Positions 44,325 through 53,671 are shown, counted from the stretch's first letter. The stretch is 64,000 nt of DNA from Novosphingobium kaempferiae (GCF_021227995.1 NZ_CP089301.1:1736001-1800000); one strand, 5' to 3'. Notes: generated from the letters alone by a model not told the origin. Numbers and translations: made by a program.

Positions 44325-45598
44325 ACCTCGCTCACAAACTCGAAATCCCCGCCGACTACGCGCCGCCCGGCGACGACAGTGGCGACAACGGCCGCCCCAG
44401 CCCGCGCCGGATGCAGATCGGGATCGGCGCGCTCGCGCTCGTCGCGTTCGCCGGCCTTGGCTGGAAGTTCATCGGCGGGGCGGAGCCCGCCGCCGCCCTG
44501 CCGCCGCCCGCCGTGGTGCAGGTGGCGCATCCGCTGGTCCGCGAAGTGACCGAGTGGGACGACTACGTCGGCCGCTTCGCGCCCAGCAAGACGGTTGAAG
44601 TGCGCCCGCGCGTCTCGGGTGCGGTGACGCAGATCCTGTTCAGGGACGGTGACTACGTGCAGGCCGGTCAGGCGCTGTTCGTGGTCGATCCCCGCCCCTA
44701 CGCCGCCGCCCTGGCAGAGGCCCGCGCCGATGCCGCATCGGCGAGCGCCACACTCGCCCTTGCCCGTTCCGACTACGCCCGCGTCGCCGGGCTGACCGGG
44801 GACGAGGCGATGGCCGCCAGCGAGGTGGACAACCTGCGCTCGCGCGTCCGTGCCGCCGAAGCCGCCCTCGCCGCCGCACAGGCCCGCGTCCGCTCGCGCA
44901 GCCTCGATGTCGAGTTCGCCACCGTGCGCGCCCCGATTTCGGGCCGCGTGTCGGATCGCCGGGTCGATGCGGGCAACCTCGTTTCCGGCGATGCCGGGGC
45001 GAACGCCACGCTGCTGACCACGATCAACGCCGTCAGCCCGATCTACTTCACCTTCGACGCCTCTGAATCGCTGTTCCTCAAGGCTCAGCGCGACAAGGCG
45101 GAAGGCGCCGCCTCCGACGTGGAAGTGCGCCTTCAGGATGAGGCGGACTATCGCTGGAAGGGCAAGCTGGACTTCACGGACAACGGGCTCGATCCCAATT
45201 CGGGCACGATCCGCATCCGCGCCAGCCTCGACAACAAGGACGGGTTCCTGACGCCGGGCATGTTCGGTAACATGCGGCTTGCGAGCGGCGGTATGGTCAA
45301 GGCCATGCTGGTGCCGGACGCCGCGGTGCGCTCCGACCAGACCCGCAAGGTGGTGATGGTCGTCGGCAAGGACGGCGCCGTCGCCGCCAAGCCGGTCGAT
45401 CTCGGCCCGCTGGTCGGTAACCTGCGCGTGGTCCGCAAGGGCCTCGACGCCGGGGACACGGTGGTGATCTCCAACTACCAGGCGGCGATCCCCGGCAGCA
45501 AGGTCACGACCCAGCCCGGCCGGATCGCAAGCGGCAAGGTCGAAAGCGCACCGGCGCCCAGCGCTCCGGTGGCGGCTCAGGCGACGCTCGCCAACTGA
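44321..45598 (+). CDS. RND efflux periplasmic adaptor (membrane fusion protein)
   Basis: 425 residues from a GTG at 44321 that overlaps the preceding stop (GTGA). An N-terminal anchor helix (about 35-52, IGIGALALVAFAGLGWKFI) is followed by the beta-barrel/lipoyl/hairpin layout of AcrA/MexE-type adaptors: VRPRVSGAVTQILFRDGDYVQAGQALFVVDPRPY, a coiled-coil (ARADAASASATLALARSDYARV ... AAQARVRSRSLD), VRAPISGRVSDRRVDAGNLV, and LTPGMFGNMRL. It links the inner-membrane pump at 45794 to the outer-membrane channel at 49110. Confidence 0.9.
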   Translation: MNLAHKLEIPADYAPPGDDSGDNGRPSPRRMQIGIGALALVAFAGLGWKFIGGAEPAAALPPPAVVQVAHPLVREVTEWDDYVGRFAPSKTVEVRPRVSGAVTQILFRDGDYVQAGQALFVVDPRPYAAALAEARADAASASATLALARSDYARVAGLTGDEAMAASEVDNLRSRVRAAEAALAAAQARVRSRSLDVEFATVRAPISGRVSDRRVDAGNLVSGDAGANATLLTTINAVSPIYFTFDASESLFLKAQRDKAEGAASDVEVRLQDEADYRWKGKLDFTDNGLDPNSGTIRIRASLDNKDGFLTPGMFGNMRLASGGMVKAMLVPDAAVRSDQTRKVVMVVGKDGAVAAKPVDLGPLVGNLRVVRKGLDAGDTVVISNYQAAIPGSKVTTQPGRIASGKVESAPAPSAPVAAQATLAN

Positions 45599-45639
45599 CT
45601 GAGATAACGAGACCCCTTCCCCGCTGAGGGGAAGGTACA

Positions 45640-45688
45640 GGGTGGGGGCCTTCGAACCCCCACGGCCCTCCCCGGAAGGCCCCCACCC
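45640..45688. repeat. Long inverted repeat (family E) between adaptor and pump genes
   Basis: GGGTGGGGGCCTTC (45640-45653) pairs perfectly with GAAGGCCCCCACCC (45675-45688); a smaller hairpin CCCCTTCCCC / GGGGAAGG lies just before (45613-45634). The 195-base gap holds no gene. A T-run at 45702-45707 is too far away for a standard terminator. Confidence 0.75.
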
Positions 45689-45793
45689 CTTACACCCTTT
45701 CGCTTTTTTCGCGCCAACCGGCGCGCCGGATTTCAAGGTCTCGGGACTTGCCCGCAGGCCCGGTTCGACGCGCGCCCAAGAGGGGCACCTGCC

Positions 45794-48700
45794 ATGCGAC
45801 TTTCCCGCTTCTTCATCGACCGCCCGATCTTCGCGGGCGTCGTCGCGGTGATCATCACCATCGTCGGCGCGCTGGCGTTCATCGGCCTGCCGGTGAGCCA
45901 GTACCCGGACATCGTCCCCCCCACCGTCACGGTCACGGCGCAGTATCCCGGCGCCTCGGCCGAGACCGTCGCCAACACCGTCGCCGCTCCCGTCGAGCAG
46001 GAGATCAACGGCGTCGACAACATGCTCTACATGGACTCGCAGTCGACCGGCGACGGCAAGGTGACGATCACCGTCACCTTCAAGATCGGCACCGACCTCG
46101 ACGCCGCGCAGGTGCTCGTCCAGAACCGCGTCGCCATCGCCGAGCCGCGCCTTCCCGAAGCGGTGCGCGCCATGGGCGTCGTCACCAAGAAGGCGAGCCC
46201 GGACTTCCTGATGGTCGTCAACCTCCAGTCGCCCGACCGGACCTATGACCGCGACTACATCTCCAACTACGCGCTGACGCAGGTCAAGGACCGCCTCGCG
46301 CGGCTTGAGGGCGTGGGCGACGTGCAGCTGTTCGGCGCACGCGACTACGGCATGCGCATCTGGATCGATCCGGGCCGCGCGGCGCAGATGAACCTGACCG
46401 CCGGCGAGATCGTCGCCGCCCTGCGCGCGCAGAACGTGCAGATCTCCGCAGGCGCCATCGGTGCCCCGCCGTTCGACAAGGGCAATGCCTATCAGGTCGG
46501 CGTCGAGGCGCAGGGCCGCCTGACCGATCCGCAGCAGTTCGCCGACATCGTCGTGCGCACCGACGCGCAGGGCCATCAGGTCCGCGTGCGCGACGTCGCC
46601 CGCGTGGAACTGGGCGCGCAGGACTACACCACCAACACCTACCTCTCGGGCAACCCGACCGTCGTCATGGCGGTGATGCAGCGCCCCGGCTCCAATGCGC
46701 TGGAGACGGCCAAGCTGGTGCGCGCCGAGATGGATTCGCTCCAGGCCAAGTTCCCCAAGGGCCTGGAATACTCCGTCATCTACAACCCCACCGAGTTCAT
46801 CGGCCAGTCGATCGACGCGGTGTACCACACGCTGTTCGAGGCGGTGATCCTCGTCGTCCTCGTCATCCTGGTGTTCCTCCAGAACTGGCGCGCGGCGGTG
46901 ATCCCGATCATCGCGATCCCGGTCTCGCTCGTCGGCACCGCGATCATGCTGGCCGCCGTCGGTTATTCGCTCAACAACCTCTCGCTGTTCGGCCTCGTCC
47001 TCGCCATCGGCATCGTCGTCGACGACGCGATCGTCGTCGTCGAGAACGTGGAGCGCTACATCGAGGAGGGCCTCTCCCCGCTCGAAGCGGCCCGCCGCTC
47101 GATGGACGAGGTTTCCGGCGCGCTCGTCGCCATCGTGCTGGTGCTCTGCGCCGTGTTCGTGCCCACGCTGTTCATCGACGGCATCTCGGGCGCGTTCTAC
47201 AAGCAGTTCGCGGTGACGATCTCGACCGCCACGGTCATCTCGCTCGTCCTTTCGCTCACGCTCTCCCCGGCGATGGCGGCACTGCTGCTGCGCCACAAGG
47301 AGCGTGCCGGTCCCGATGCGCCGCGCTGGAAGCGCGTGCTCCAGTCGGGCGCGGACAAGTTCAACCACGGCTTCGACCGCATGAGCGAGGGCTACGCCCG
47401 CCTCACCGCGCGTCTCGTCAAGGCTCCCACGCGCATGATGGCGACTTACGCCGCCCTCATCGCCGGGACCGTGGGCCTGTTCTGGGCGACGCCGACCGGC
47501 TTCATCCCGCAGCAGGACCAGGGCTACTTCCTCGCCGCCGCGTTCCTCCCCTCGGGCTCCTCGCTGGAGCGCACGGACGAGGTGACGCAGGACATCGCCA
47601 AGCGCCTCCTGCCGATCAAGGGCATTCGCGGCGCCGTGATGTTCGCAGGGTTCCACGGCCCTTCGCGCACCGCATCGCCGGACTCGGCCGCGATCTACTT
47701 CCCGTTCGAGAGCTTCGAGAAGCGCAAGGAACTGGGCGTCACCTACGAAGGCATCATGGCCGAGGCGCAGAAGGCCCTGCAGGGCTATGACAAGGCCATG
47801 GTCCTCGTCATTCCGCCGCCGACCATCAACGGCATCGTCCCCGCCGGCGGCTATCGCATGATCGTCGAGGACAACGAGGGCCGCAGCTATGCCGAACTCG
47901 CGCAGGCCGCAGGCGGCGTGATCGGCAAGGCGAACCAGGAGAAGGGTCTGCACCAGATCTACACCCTGTTCGACCAGAACACCCCGCGCGTCTTCGCCGA
48001 CATCGACCGCCGCAAGGCCGACATGCTCGGCATCCCGCCCGAGCGCGTGTTCGAGACGCTGCAGGTCTACCTCGGCTCGGCCTTCGTGAACGACTTCAAC
48101 CTGCTGGGCCGTACCTTCCGCGTCACCGCGCAGGCGGACCAGGGCAGCCGTGGCTCCATCGCGGACATCGCCAACCTCAAGACCCGCTCGAACACCGGCG
48201 CCATGGTGCCGATCGGTTCGGTCGCGACCTTCCAGGACAAGACCGGCCCCTACCGCGTCGTGCGCTACAACCTGCACCCGGCGATCGAGGTCGACGGCAA
48301 CGTCGCCCCCGGCTACTCGACCGGACAGGCCCTCTCCACCATGGAGAAGATCGCCGACGAGACCCTGCCCTCCGGCTACGGTTTCGAATGGACCGGCATC
48401 GCCTACCAGCAGGTGACGGCGGGTAACACGGCGGCGGTGGTCTTCGGCATGGCCGTGGTCTTCGTCTTCCTCGTGCTGGCCGCGCAGTATGAAAGCCTGA
48501 CGCTGCCGCTGTCGATCATCCTCATCGTGCCGATGTGTCTCTTCGCGGCGATGGCGGGCGTGAACCTGCGGGGCATGGACAACAACATCCTGACCCAGAT
48601 CGGTCTGGTGGTGCTGATAGCCCTGGCGGCGAAGAACGCGATCCTCGTGGTCGAGTTCGCCAAGCAGGCCGAGGAGGAACAGGGTATGTCGATCGTGGAC

Positions 48701-48973
48701 GCCGCCGTCTACGCCGCCAAGACCCGCCTCCGCCCGATCCTGATGACCAGCTTCGCCTTCATCCTCGGCGCCGTGCCGCTGGTGATCGCGCAGGGGGCAG
48801 GCGCCGAGCTTCGGCAGGCGCTGGGAACGGCGGTGTTCTTCGGCATGACCGGCGTCACCGGCTTCGGCCTGCTGTTCACGCCGACCTTCTACGTCGTGTG
48901 CCGGATGCTGGCCGAAAAGCTGAGCCGCCGCCCGCGCCGCCAGGTGGATCACCACGCGGTTCCGGCGGAGTGA
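45794..48973 (+). CDS. RND multidrug efflux pump, HAE1 (AcrB/MexF) family
   Basis: 1059 residues, full length. The N-terminus MRLSRFFIDRPIFAGVVAVIITIVGALA starts helix 1; the proton-relay pair D410-D411 lies in GIVVDDAIVVVENVER; a helix-10 Lys is in AAKNAILVVEFAK; the large periplasmic loops contain QNRVAIAEPRLPEAVRAMGV and QQDQGYFLAAAFLP. It exports hydrophobic compounds by proton antiport as a trimer. The group with adaptor upstream and NodT-type channel downstream fits MexEF-OprN-like pumps that handle aromatic or solvent-like substances. Substrate unknown. Confidence 0.93.
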   Translation: MRLSRFFIDRPIFAGVVAVIITIVGALAFIGLPVSQYPDIVPPTVTVTAQYPGASAETVANTVAAPVEQEINGVDNMLYMDSQSTGDGKVTITVTFKIGTDLDAAQVLVQNRVAIAEPRLPEAVRAMGVVTKKASPDFLMVVNLQSPDRTYDRDYISNYALTQVKDRLARLEGVGDVQLFGARDYGMRIWIDPGRAAQMNLTAGEIVAALRAQNVQISAGAIGAPPFDKGNAYQVGVEAQGRLTDPQQFADIVVRTDAQGHQVRVRDVARVELGAQDYTTNTYLSGNPTVVMAVMQRPGSNALETAKLVRAEMDSLQAKFPKGLEYSVIYNPTEFIGQSIDAVYHTLFEAVILVVLVILVFLQNWRAAVIPIIAIPVSLVGTAIMLAAVGYSLNNLSLFGLVLAIGIVVDDAIVVVENVERYIEEGLSPLEAARRSMDEVSGALVAIVLVLCAVFVPTLFIDGISGAFYKQFAVTISTATVISLVLSLTLSPAMAALLLRHKERAGPDAPRWKRVLQSGADKFNHGFDRMSEGYARLTARLVKAPTRMMATYAALIAGTVGLFWATPTGFIPQQDQGYFLAAAFLPSGSSLERTDEVTQDIAKRLLPIKGIRGAVMFAGFHGPSRTASPDSAAIYFPFESFEKRKELGVTYEGIMAEAQKALQGYDKAMVLVIPPPTINGIVPAGGYRMIVEDNEGRSYAELAQAAGGVIGKANQEKGLHQIYTLFDQNTPRVFADIDRRKADMLGIPPERVFETLQVYLGSAFVNDFNLLGRTFRVTAQADQGSRGSIADIANLKTRSNTGAMVPIGSVATFQDKTGPYRVVRYNLHPAIEVDGNVAPGYSTGQALSTMEKIADETLPSGYGFEWTGIAYQQVTAGNTAAVVFGMAVVFVFLVLAAQYESLTLPLSIILIVPMCLFAAMAGVNLRGMDNNILTQIGLVVLIALAAKNAILVVEFAKQAEEEQGMSIVDAAVYAAKTRLRPILMTSFAFILGAVPLVIAQGAGAELRQALGTAVFFGMTGVTGFGLLFTPTFYVVCRMLAEKLSRRPRRQVDHHAVPAE

Positions 48974-48990
48974 CGGGGCGGCGCTGAGGC

Positions 48991-49069
48991 CCTTCGACAA
49001 GCTCGGGGCGAGCGGGGTGGGAATGCGTCCCAAACCCACCCCCGCTCAGGCTGAGCTTGTCGAAGCCCA
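48991..49069. repeat. Paired inverted repeat, family D
   Basis: CCCTTCGACAAGCTC (48991-49005) faces GAGCTTGTCGAAGCC (49054-49068), with CGGGGC/GCCCCG-type and GGGTGGG/CCCACCC sequences in between, making a long hairpin between the pump and channel genes. A single unit occurs at 38502-38527. Confidence 0.75.
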
Positions 49070-49109
49070 CGCACCACCTTTCCGATTTCATCGAAACAGG
49101 ACATATCCG

Positions 49110-50564
49110 ATGATGAAGCAGACTTTGGCGGCGCTGCTCGCCGCAACCGCCCTCTCCGCCTGCGCGGTCGGCCCGGACCATGTGGCCCCGACCCCGCCCG
49201 CGTCGGCAGAGGCTCCCTTCGTCGGCGTGCAGAGCGCCGAAGTCACCACTGCCGCCCCCGACGACAACTGGTGGAAGCTCTACGACGACGACGTGCTGAA
49301 CGGCCTCGTCGCGCAGGCGCTGGCGGCCAATACCGACCTGCGCGTCTCGCTTGCGCGGATCGAACGGGCGCGCGCCAACTTGCGCGGCTCGCGCTCGCAG
49401 AACCTGCCCTCCACGGACATCAGCGCGACCGGCACATATGGCCGCGTGTCCGAAGCGCAGGCGCTGCCCGGCTTCGACCGTGAAGGCCGCCGCGTCGATG
49501 GCGGCATCTCCATCGGCTACGAACTCGACCTTTTCGGCCGCGTCAGCCGGGGCATCGAAGCCTCGCGCGCGGACCTTGCAGCGGCGCAGGAGGATGCCGA
49601 CGCGGTGCGCGTCACCGTCGTCGCCGACACCGTGCGCGCCTATGTCGATGCCACCAGCGCCAACGAGCAGATCGACGTCGCACAGCGCAACGTCGACCTG
49701 CTCGCCCGGTCGGAGCGCATCACCAATGCCCGGTTCGAGCGCGGCCTCAACCAGAAGCTCGACGTCATCCGCGTCACCCAGCTTCGCGAGGCGCAGGCCG
49801 CGACGATCCCGACGCTGCAGGCCCGCCGCGACGCCGCGCTGTTCCGCCTCGCGGTGCTGACCGGCAACACGCCGCAGGATCTGCCCGACGGCGTGATCGC
49901 GCGCACCACCACGCCCAACGTCGGCCAGCCCATCCCGGTGGGTGACGGTCGCACGCTGCTGGCGCGGCGCCCCGACGTGAAGGCGGCCGAGCGCCGCCTC
50001 GCCGCCGACACCGCGCGCATCGGCGTGGCGACGGCGGACCTCTATCCGAAGATCACGCTGGGCGGCTCGATCGGCACCACGGCGGTCGGCTCCACCGACA
50101 TATTCGGCGGCGGCCCGCTGCGCTGGCTGCTCGGCCCGCTGATCTCGTGGGCCTTCCCCAACCAGGAAGCGATCCGCGCCCGCATCGGCGGCGCCAAGGC
50201 CGACGCCAAGGCGGACCTCGCTGCCTTCGACGGCACCGTGCTGCGCGCGCTGGGCGAGACGGAGACGGCGCTGTCCGCCTACCGCAACGCCCTGCTGCGC
50301 AAGGTACGCCTCGCCGCCTCGCGCGATGCGGCGGACCGCGCGGCCAAGGTCAGCCTCGCCCGCCAGAGCCGGGGCCAGATCGACGCGCTCGACGTGCTCG
50401 ACGCGCAGCGCACGCTGGCAGCCGCAGATGCGGACTCGGCAGCGGCCACCCGCGACGTCGCCTTCGCGCAGGTGGACCTGTTCCGCGCGCTCGGCGGGCG
50501 CTGGGAGCAGGAGAAGCAGGCGAGCGCGGAGCCCGCGGTTTCCTACAAGACGGCCGCGCGCTAG
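49110..50564 (+). CDS. Outer-membrane efflux lipoprotein, NodT/OprM family
   Basis: 484 residues from ATG 49110 (MMKQTLAALLAATALSACAVGPDH), a lipoprotein signal with lipobox LSAC at Cys18. It contains NWWKLYDDDVLNGLVAQALAANTDLRVSLARIERARA and the repeated coiled-coil barrel halves of TolC-type channels (about 60-240 and 270-470), including GQIDALDVLDAQRTL. It completes the tripartite pump. It follows the pump gene across a 136-base repeat-bearing gap in the same direction. Confidence 0.92.
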   Translation: MMKQTLAALLAATALSACAVGPDHVAPTPPASAEAPFVGVQSAEVTTAAPDDNWWKLYDDDVLNGLVAQALAANTDLRVSLARIERARANLRGSRSQNLPSTDISATGTYGRVSEAQALPGFDREGRRVDGGISIGYELDLFGRVSRGIEASRADLAAAQEDADAVRVTVVADTVRAYVDATSANEQIDVAQRNVDLLARSERITNARFERGLNQKLDVIRVTQLREAQAATIPTLQARRDAALFRLAVLTGNTPQDLPDGVIARTTTPNVGQPIPVGDGRTLLARRPDVKAAERRLAADTARIGVATADLYPKITLGGSIGTTAVGSTDIFGGGPLRWLLGPLISWAFPNQEAIRARIGGAKADAKADLAAFDGTVLRALGETETALSAYRNALLRKVRLAASRDAADRAAKVSLARQSRGQIDALDVLDAQRTLAAADADSAAATRDVAFAQVDLFRALGGRWEQEKQASAEPAVSYKTAAR

Positions 50565-50615
50565 AAAGGGGGCCATGCGCCCCCTTCAATGCGCCCAAGT
50601 ATCGCCGTTCCACTT

Positions 50616-50690
50616 CGTCATTGCGAGCGAAGCGAAGCAATCCACGGTCGGTCCGTGACGCTGGATTGCTCCGCTTCGCTCGCAATGACG
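50616..50690. repeat. Palindromic intergenic repeat, family A
   Basis: CGTCATTGCGAGCGAAGCG at the left and CGCTTCGCTCGCAATGACG at the right, with GCAATCCA and TGGATTGC inside. It starts 51 bases after the channel gene stop, in the gap (50565-50821) between convergent operons. Confidence 0.85.
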
Positions 50691-50707
50691 AGGCAGGTCG
50701 AAGGCCC

Positions 50708-50745
50708 GGAAAATGCGTGCAACCGGAAGGTCACACGCATTTTCC
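50708..50745. terminator. Hairpin between convergent RND and ADC operons
   Basis: GGAAAATGCGTG (50708-50719) and CACGCATTTTCC (50734-50745), a perfect 12-base stem with a 14-base loop. The A4/T4 blocks lie at the base of the stem and AT-rich sequence follows, so it may end transcripts from either side. No true T-run. Confidence 0.45.
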
Positions 50746-50821
50746 ATATTTCACATTATAATCAAATAATTACATCGCATTCCTGCGACACATAAACACC
50801 GATCCGGCTCAAGCAAACCCC

Positions 50822-51643
50822 TCAGTCCGCGTTGTAGTCATGCACCACGCGGATACCTTCGAGGATCATCGTCATCGGGATCGAATAGCCCCCGATGGTC
50901 TCGACCGGCTGGATCGGCCAGAGTTCCTCGTTAGGCCCCTCGCCGAAGACGAGGCTGGCGCTTCCCGCAGTCGGCGTGCCGAAGCTGGTGTCGCGCATGA
51001 TCTGCTGGACGAGGTCGTGGACCGCCGGCTTGCCCCTGGGCGGAATGGTGATGTCGGGCATGTGCCGCATCCCGGTCAGCGGCAGGAGCGCGGTGTAGAA
51101 CGACAGGTCGTCCATCGCGATCTCGCGCTCCGGCGTATAGCTCATGTCCACCACCCGGTCGCCGAAGCGCGACACGGTGCGGCGGATCGGATGGCCCAGC
51201 GCTCCGTCGAGCGGAGAACCGATACGGCCGATCAGCGGGTGGCGCGAAGTCTCGTGGAAGTCCCCACCCTTGGACGTCGCGCCGATGAACCAGCTCAGGA
51301 CGATCAGCCAGTCCTTGTCGCACCACTGGAAGGCGGAGAACATCGTCGGCTTGCCGTCCAGCTTCGCGGGAATGCCGATGACGCAGACGTTGTAGCCGGT
51401 CTGCGCCGGGTCCATCGCCGCCGGGTCCATGTCGACCGGGTGGCAGGTCAGCTTCGGCGACCACAGGAAGCACTCGCCGCTGTCGTCGAGCGACTCCAGC
51501 GGCGCGGGAAGGTAGCGCGCCAGCGCCTCGGGATCGGCGCGGAAGTGGATGAGAAGCAGGTCGCCGGCGAACTTCCACGGCAGCGGATGCGCGATGGAGC
51601 CGATGCCGGTGGGGGTGAAGGGGCGCGTGAAACCCTGCGTCAT
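50822..51643 (-). CDS. Acetoacetate decarboxylase-family protein
   Basis: 273 residues from the ATG at 51643, which overlaps the preceding stop (ATGA). The ADC-like beta-cone fold is suggested by PADLLLIHF-type N-terminal strands (FAGDLLLIHFRADPEALARYLPAPLE), WSPKLTCHPVDMDP, and a C-terminal SLVFGEGPNEELWPIQPVETIGGYSIPMTMI. The Lys-Lys pair of clostridial ADC (YPKKLG) is not obvious; single lysines occur in IPAKLDGK and GATSKGG. The ADC superfamily also includes aldolase-dehydratases. It is the last gene of the minus-strand operon and probably handles a late, keto-acid step. Confidence is in the fold, not the reaction. Confidence 0.7.
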   Translation of the reverse strand: MTQGFTRPFTPTGIGSIAHPLPWKFAGDLLLIHFRADPEALARYLPAPLESLDDSGECFLWSPKLTCHPVDMDPAAMDPAQTGYNVCVIGIPAKLDGKPTMFSAFQWCDKDWLIVLSWFIGATSKGGDFHETSRHPLIGRIGSPLDGALGHPIRRTVSRFGDRVVDMSYTPEREIAMDDLSFYTALLPLTGMRHMPDITIPPRGKPAVHDLVQQIMRDTSFGTPTAGSASLVFGEGPNEELWPIQPVETIGGYSIPMTMILEGIRVVHDYNAD

Positions 51644-52071
51644 GCGGCGTCCTTTCCGGCGGCGTGGCGGGCCATCATCGCGGCGTGCTGCGCCTCGGCC
51701 TCGTCGAGCCGCTTGGCCGCCAGCGCCGCGCAGGGGAAGCCCGCCTCCTGCCCGGTGACGATCAGTACCTCCTCGATCTCCGCACGGGTCGCCCCGTTGC
51801 AGAAGGCACCGCGCATGAAGAACCGCGTCTCCTCCCGCCCCAGCGCCGCCAGCACGGCCAGCGCCACGAACATCCGGGTCTTCATGTCGAGTCCCTCGCG
51901 CTCCCAGACCATCGGGCCGATCTGGGTCATGACGAAGCGGTTCATGCCCACCGGCCCCTCGTGGAGCTGCTTGCACAGTTCGGCGCCGTAGATCTCGCCG
52001 AACATCCGCTTGAAGTTGGCGGCCCCGCGCGCAAGGTCGGGATCGTCGTAGGTGTAGCCGTCGTCACTCAC
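51640..52071 (-). CDS. Carboxymuconolactone decarboxylase (CMD)-family protein, copy 1
   Basis: 143 residues, all-helical AhpD/CMD fold. Segments MTQIGPMVWEREGLDMKTRMFVALAVLAALGREETRFFMRGAFCNGATRAEIEEVLIVTGQEAGFPCAA follow the CMD pattern. The CxxC of AhpD peroxidases is absent, so decarboxylase- or isomerase-like chemistry is more likely. It is separated from the flavin monooxygenase gene by 14 bases and overlaps the ADC-family gene. A second, different CMD gene lies at 53243. Confidence 0.82.
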   Translation of the reverse strand: MSDDGYTYDDPDLARGAANFKRMFGEIYGAELCKQLHEGPVGMNRFVMTQIGPMVWEREGLDMKTRMFVALAVLAALGREETRFFMRGAFCNGATRAEIEEVLIVTGQEAGFPCAALAAKRLDEAEAQHAAMMARHAAGKDAA

Positions 52072-52085
52072 GGAGATAGGCCCTT

Positions 52086-53243
52086 TCAGATGGGGACGCG
52101 CATCGCGTCGTAGTCGTTGAGGTCAAGCGTGTGGCCGAGCGCCTCGCCGGGCGATCCGCCCTCGTCGGGGTGGGAGTTGAAGTAGCGCCCATGCTCCCGG
52201 CTGGTGCGCAATGCATAGTTGGCGCGCGGCTTGCGGGCGGCCTGATAGGCGGCCAGCGCGGTGCGCAGGTCCGGCTTCTCGGTCACGGCGCGGGCGAGGA
52301 TCAGCGCATCCTCGATGACCATGCCTGCGCCCTGTCCGAGAAACGGCAGCATCGGATGCGCCGCGTCGCCGAGCAGGACGAAGGGGCCGTCTGACCAGAT
52401 TTCGCGGACCTCGCGGTCGAACAGGCCCCACTTGAACAGCGCCTCTGCGGGCGCGGCGCGGATGAGGTCGGTGACGATGGCGTTGTAGTCGCCGAAGCGG
52501 GCCAGCACTTCGTCATGCGTGGCAGGGATGCGCCAGCCTTCCTCTTCCCACGTATCGACAAGCGCGAAGGCGAGGAAGTTCACCGCCGTCCGGTTGCGGA
52601 TGAAGTAGTGGACGAAGTTGCTTTGCGGCCCGAGGTGGATGCCGGTCGGATCGGCGCGGAAAGCATCGCCCAGTCGCTCGGCCGGGACGACGGCGCGATA
52701 GGCGATGACATTGGTGAACAGCGGCTCCTCGTGCCCGAACACGAGTTCCCGGATCGAAGAACGGATGCCATCGCAGCCGACGACGAGATCGCCCTCCGCA
52801 ACCGCCCCGTTCGCGAAGACGACGCGTCCGCCGGTAGCGGTGCGCTCGATCCCGACGGCGCGGTGCGACAGGTGGATGGAGGCCGGATCGCCCTCACGAA
52901 CCGCATCGATCAGTGTGCCGTGCAGATCTTGCCGGTGCATTTGATAGAGTGGCGCCCCATAGTCCGCGCGCATCTTCGTCCCGCGTTCGAAGGCATGAAG
53001 CTCCTCGCCGGAGCGGTAGTGGAAGATCTTCTGGACCGGCGGCTCGACCGCGATGGCGTCGAGCTTGTCTTTGAGGCCAAGGTCGAACAGAACCCGGCAG
53101 GCATTGGGCCACACGGTAAGCCCCGCGCCCGCCTCGCGCAGTTCGTCCGCCTGCTCATAGATCGCGGCGGTATGCCCGAAGCGGCGCAGCGCGATGGCAA
53201 GGGTCAAGCCCGCGATTCCGCCGCCGACGATGACGACATGCAT
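52086..53243 (-). CDS. Class A FAD-dependent aromatic monooxygenase (salicylate hydroxylase-like)
   Basis: 385 residues. The FAD/NAD(P)H fold shows VVIVGGGIAGLTLAIALRR at the N-terminus, the DG motif GDLVVGCDGIRSSIR in the middle, and the GD motif FVLLGDAAHPMLPFLGQGAGMVIEDALIL. This is the group containing salicylate and 6-hydroxynicotinate hydroxylases. It would hydroxylate, often with decarboxylation, a phenolic acid. Its ATG overlaps the stop of CMD copy 2 (TGATG). Position in the operon suggests an early or middle step after the hydrolase and amidohydrolase. Confidence 0.87.
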   Translation of the reverse strand: MHVVIVGGGIAGLTLAIALRRFGHTAAIYEQADELREAGAGLTVWPNACRVLFDLGLKDKLDAIAVEPPVQKIFHYRSGEELHAFERGTKMRADYGAPLYQMHRQDLHGTLIDAVREGDPASIHLSHRAVGIERTATGGRVVFANGAVAEGDLVVGCDGIRSSIRELVFGHEEPLFTNVIAYRAVVPAERLGDAFRADPTGIHLGPQSNFVHYFIRNRTAVNFLAFALVDTWEEEGWRIPATHDEVLARFGDYNAIVTDLIRAAPAEALFKWGLFDREVREIWSDGPFVLLGDAAHPMLPFLGQGAGMVIEDALILARAVTEKPDLRTALAAYQAARKPRANYALRTSREHGRYFNSHPDEGGSPGEALGHTLDLNDYDAMRVPI

Positions 53244-53653
53244 CAGTAGCTGCCCTCTTCGGCGAGGAACGCCTCATGCTCCGCGATGGTCGCGGTCAGC
53301 CAGTCGAGCGCATTGGCGGCACGCGGCATGCCCGCCTCCAGCCCGACGAGCAGCAGCAGTTCCTCGATTTCCTGCGGCGTAATGCCGTGGATCAGTGCCG
53401 AGCGGCAGAAGATCTTGAACTGCACATCCTGCGCCGTCGTCGCGAAGATGACGATCATGGTGACGAGCTTGGTGCGCAGGTCCAGCCCGTCACGGAACCA
53501 GACCATCGGCCCGATCTTGCCGAACACCAGGTCCTGAAAGCTGTCGGGCCGCACCGCGTAGGCATCGGTGTAGCGCTTTGCCAGCTTGGGGCCGAAAAGC
53601 AGTTCGAACAAACGGTGCCCGTCCGCGTTCGGCTTCGAATCCGTGCTTGTCAT
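53243..53653 (-). CDS. Carboxymuconolactone decarboxylase (CMD)-family protein, copy 2
   Basis: 136 residues: FGKIGPMVWFRDGLDLRTKLVTMIVIFATTAQDVQFKIFCRSALIHGITPQEIEELLLLVGLEAGMPRAA. It shares the IGPMVW-R-GLD-(R/K)T and HGxTPxEIEE pattern with copy 1 but is clearly diverged, so the two may form a heteromer or act on successive intermediates. It lies 18 bases after the alpha/beta hydrolase stop and overlaps the monooxygenase start by one base. Confidence 0.85.
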   Translation of the reverse strand: MTSTDSKPNADGHRLFELLFGPKLAKRYTDAYAVRPDSFQDLVFGKIGPMVWFRDGLDLRTKLVTMIVIFATTAQDVQFKIFCRSALIHGITPQEIEELLLLVGLEAGMPRAANALDWLTATIAEHEAFLAEEGSY

Positions 53654-53671
53654 CCTTGAGGAACTCCCGTT

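Noticed and set aside
45613..45707. Rho-independent terminator ending the adaptor gene
   Set aside because: The T-run begins 14 bases after the stem, and the pump gene continues in the same direction; better read as a repeat element.
44246..49039. Minus-strand frame of about 1600 codons across the RND operon
   Set aside because: Shadow of high third-position GC in the adaptor and pump genes; composition is His/Asp/Arg-rich, with no domain and no ribosome site.
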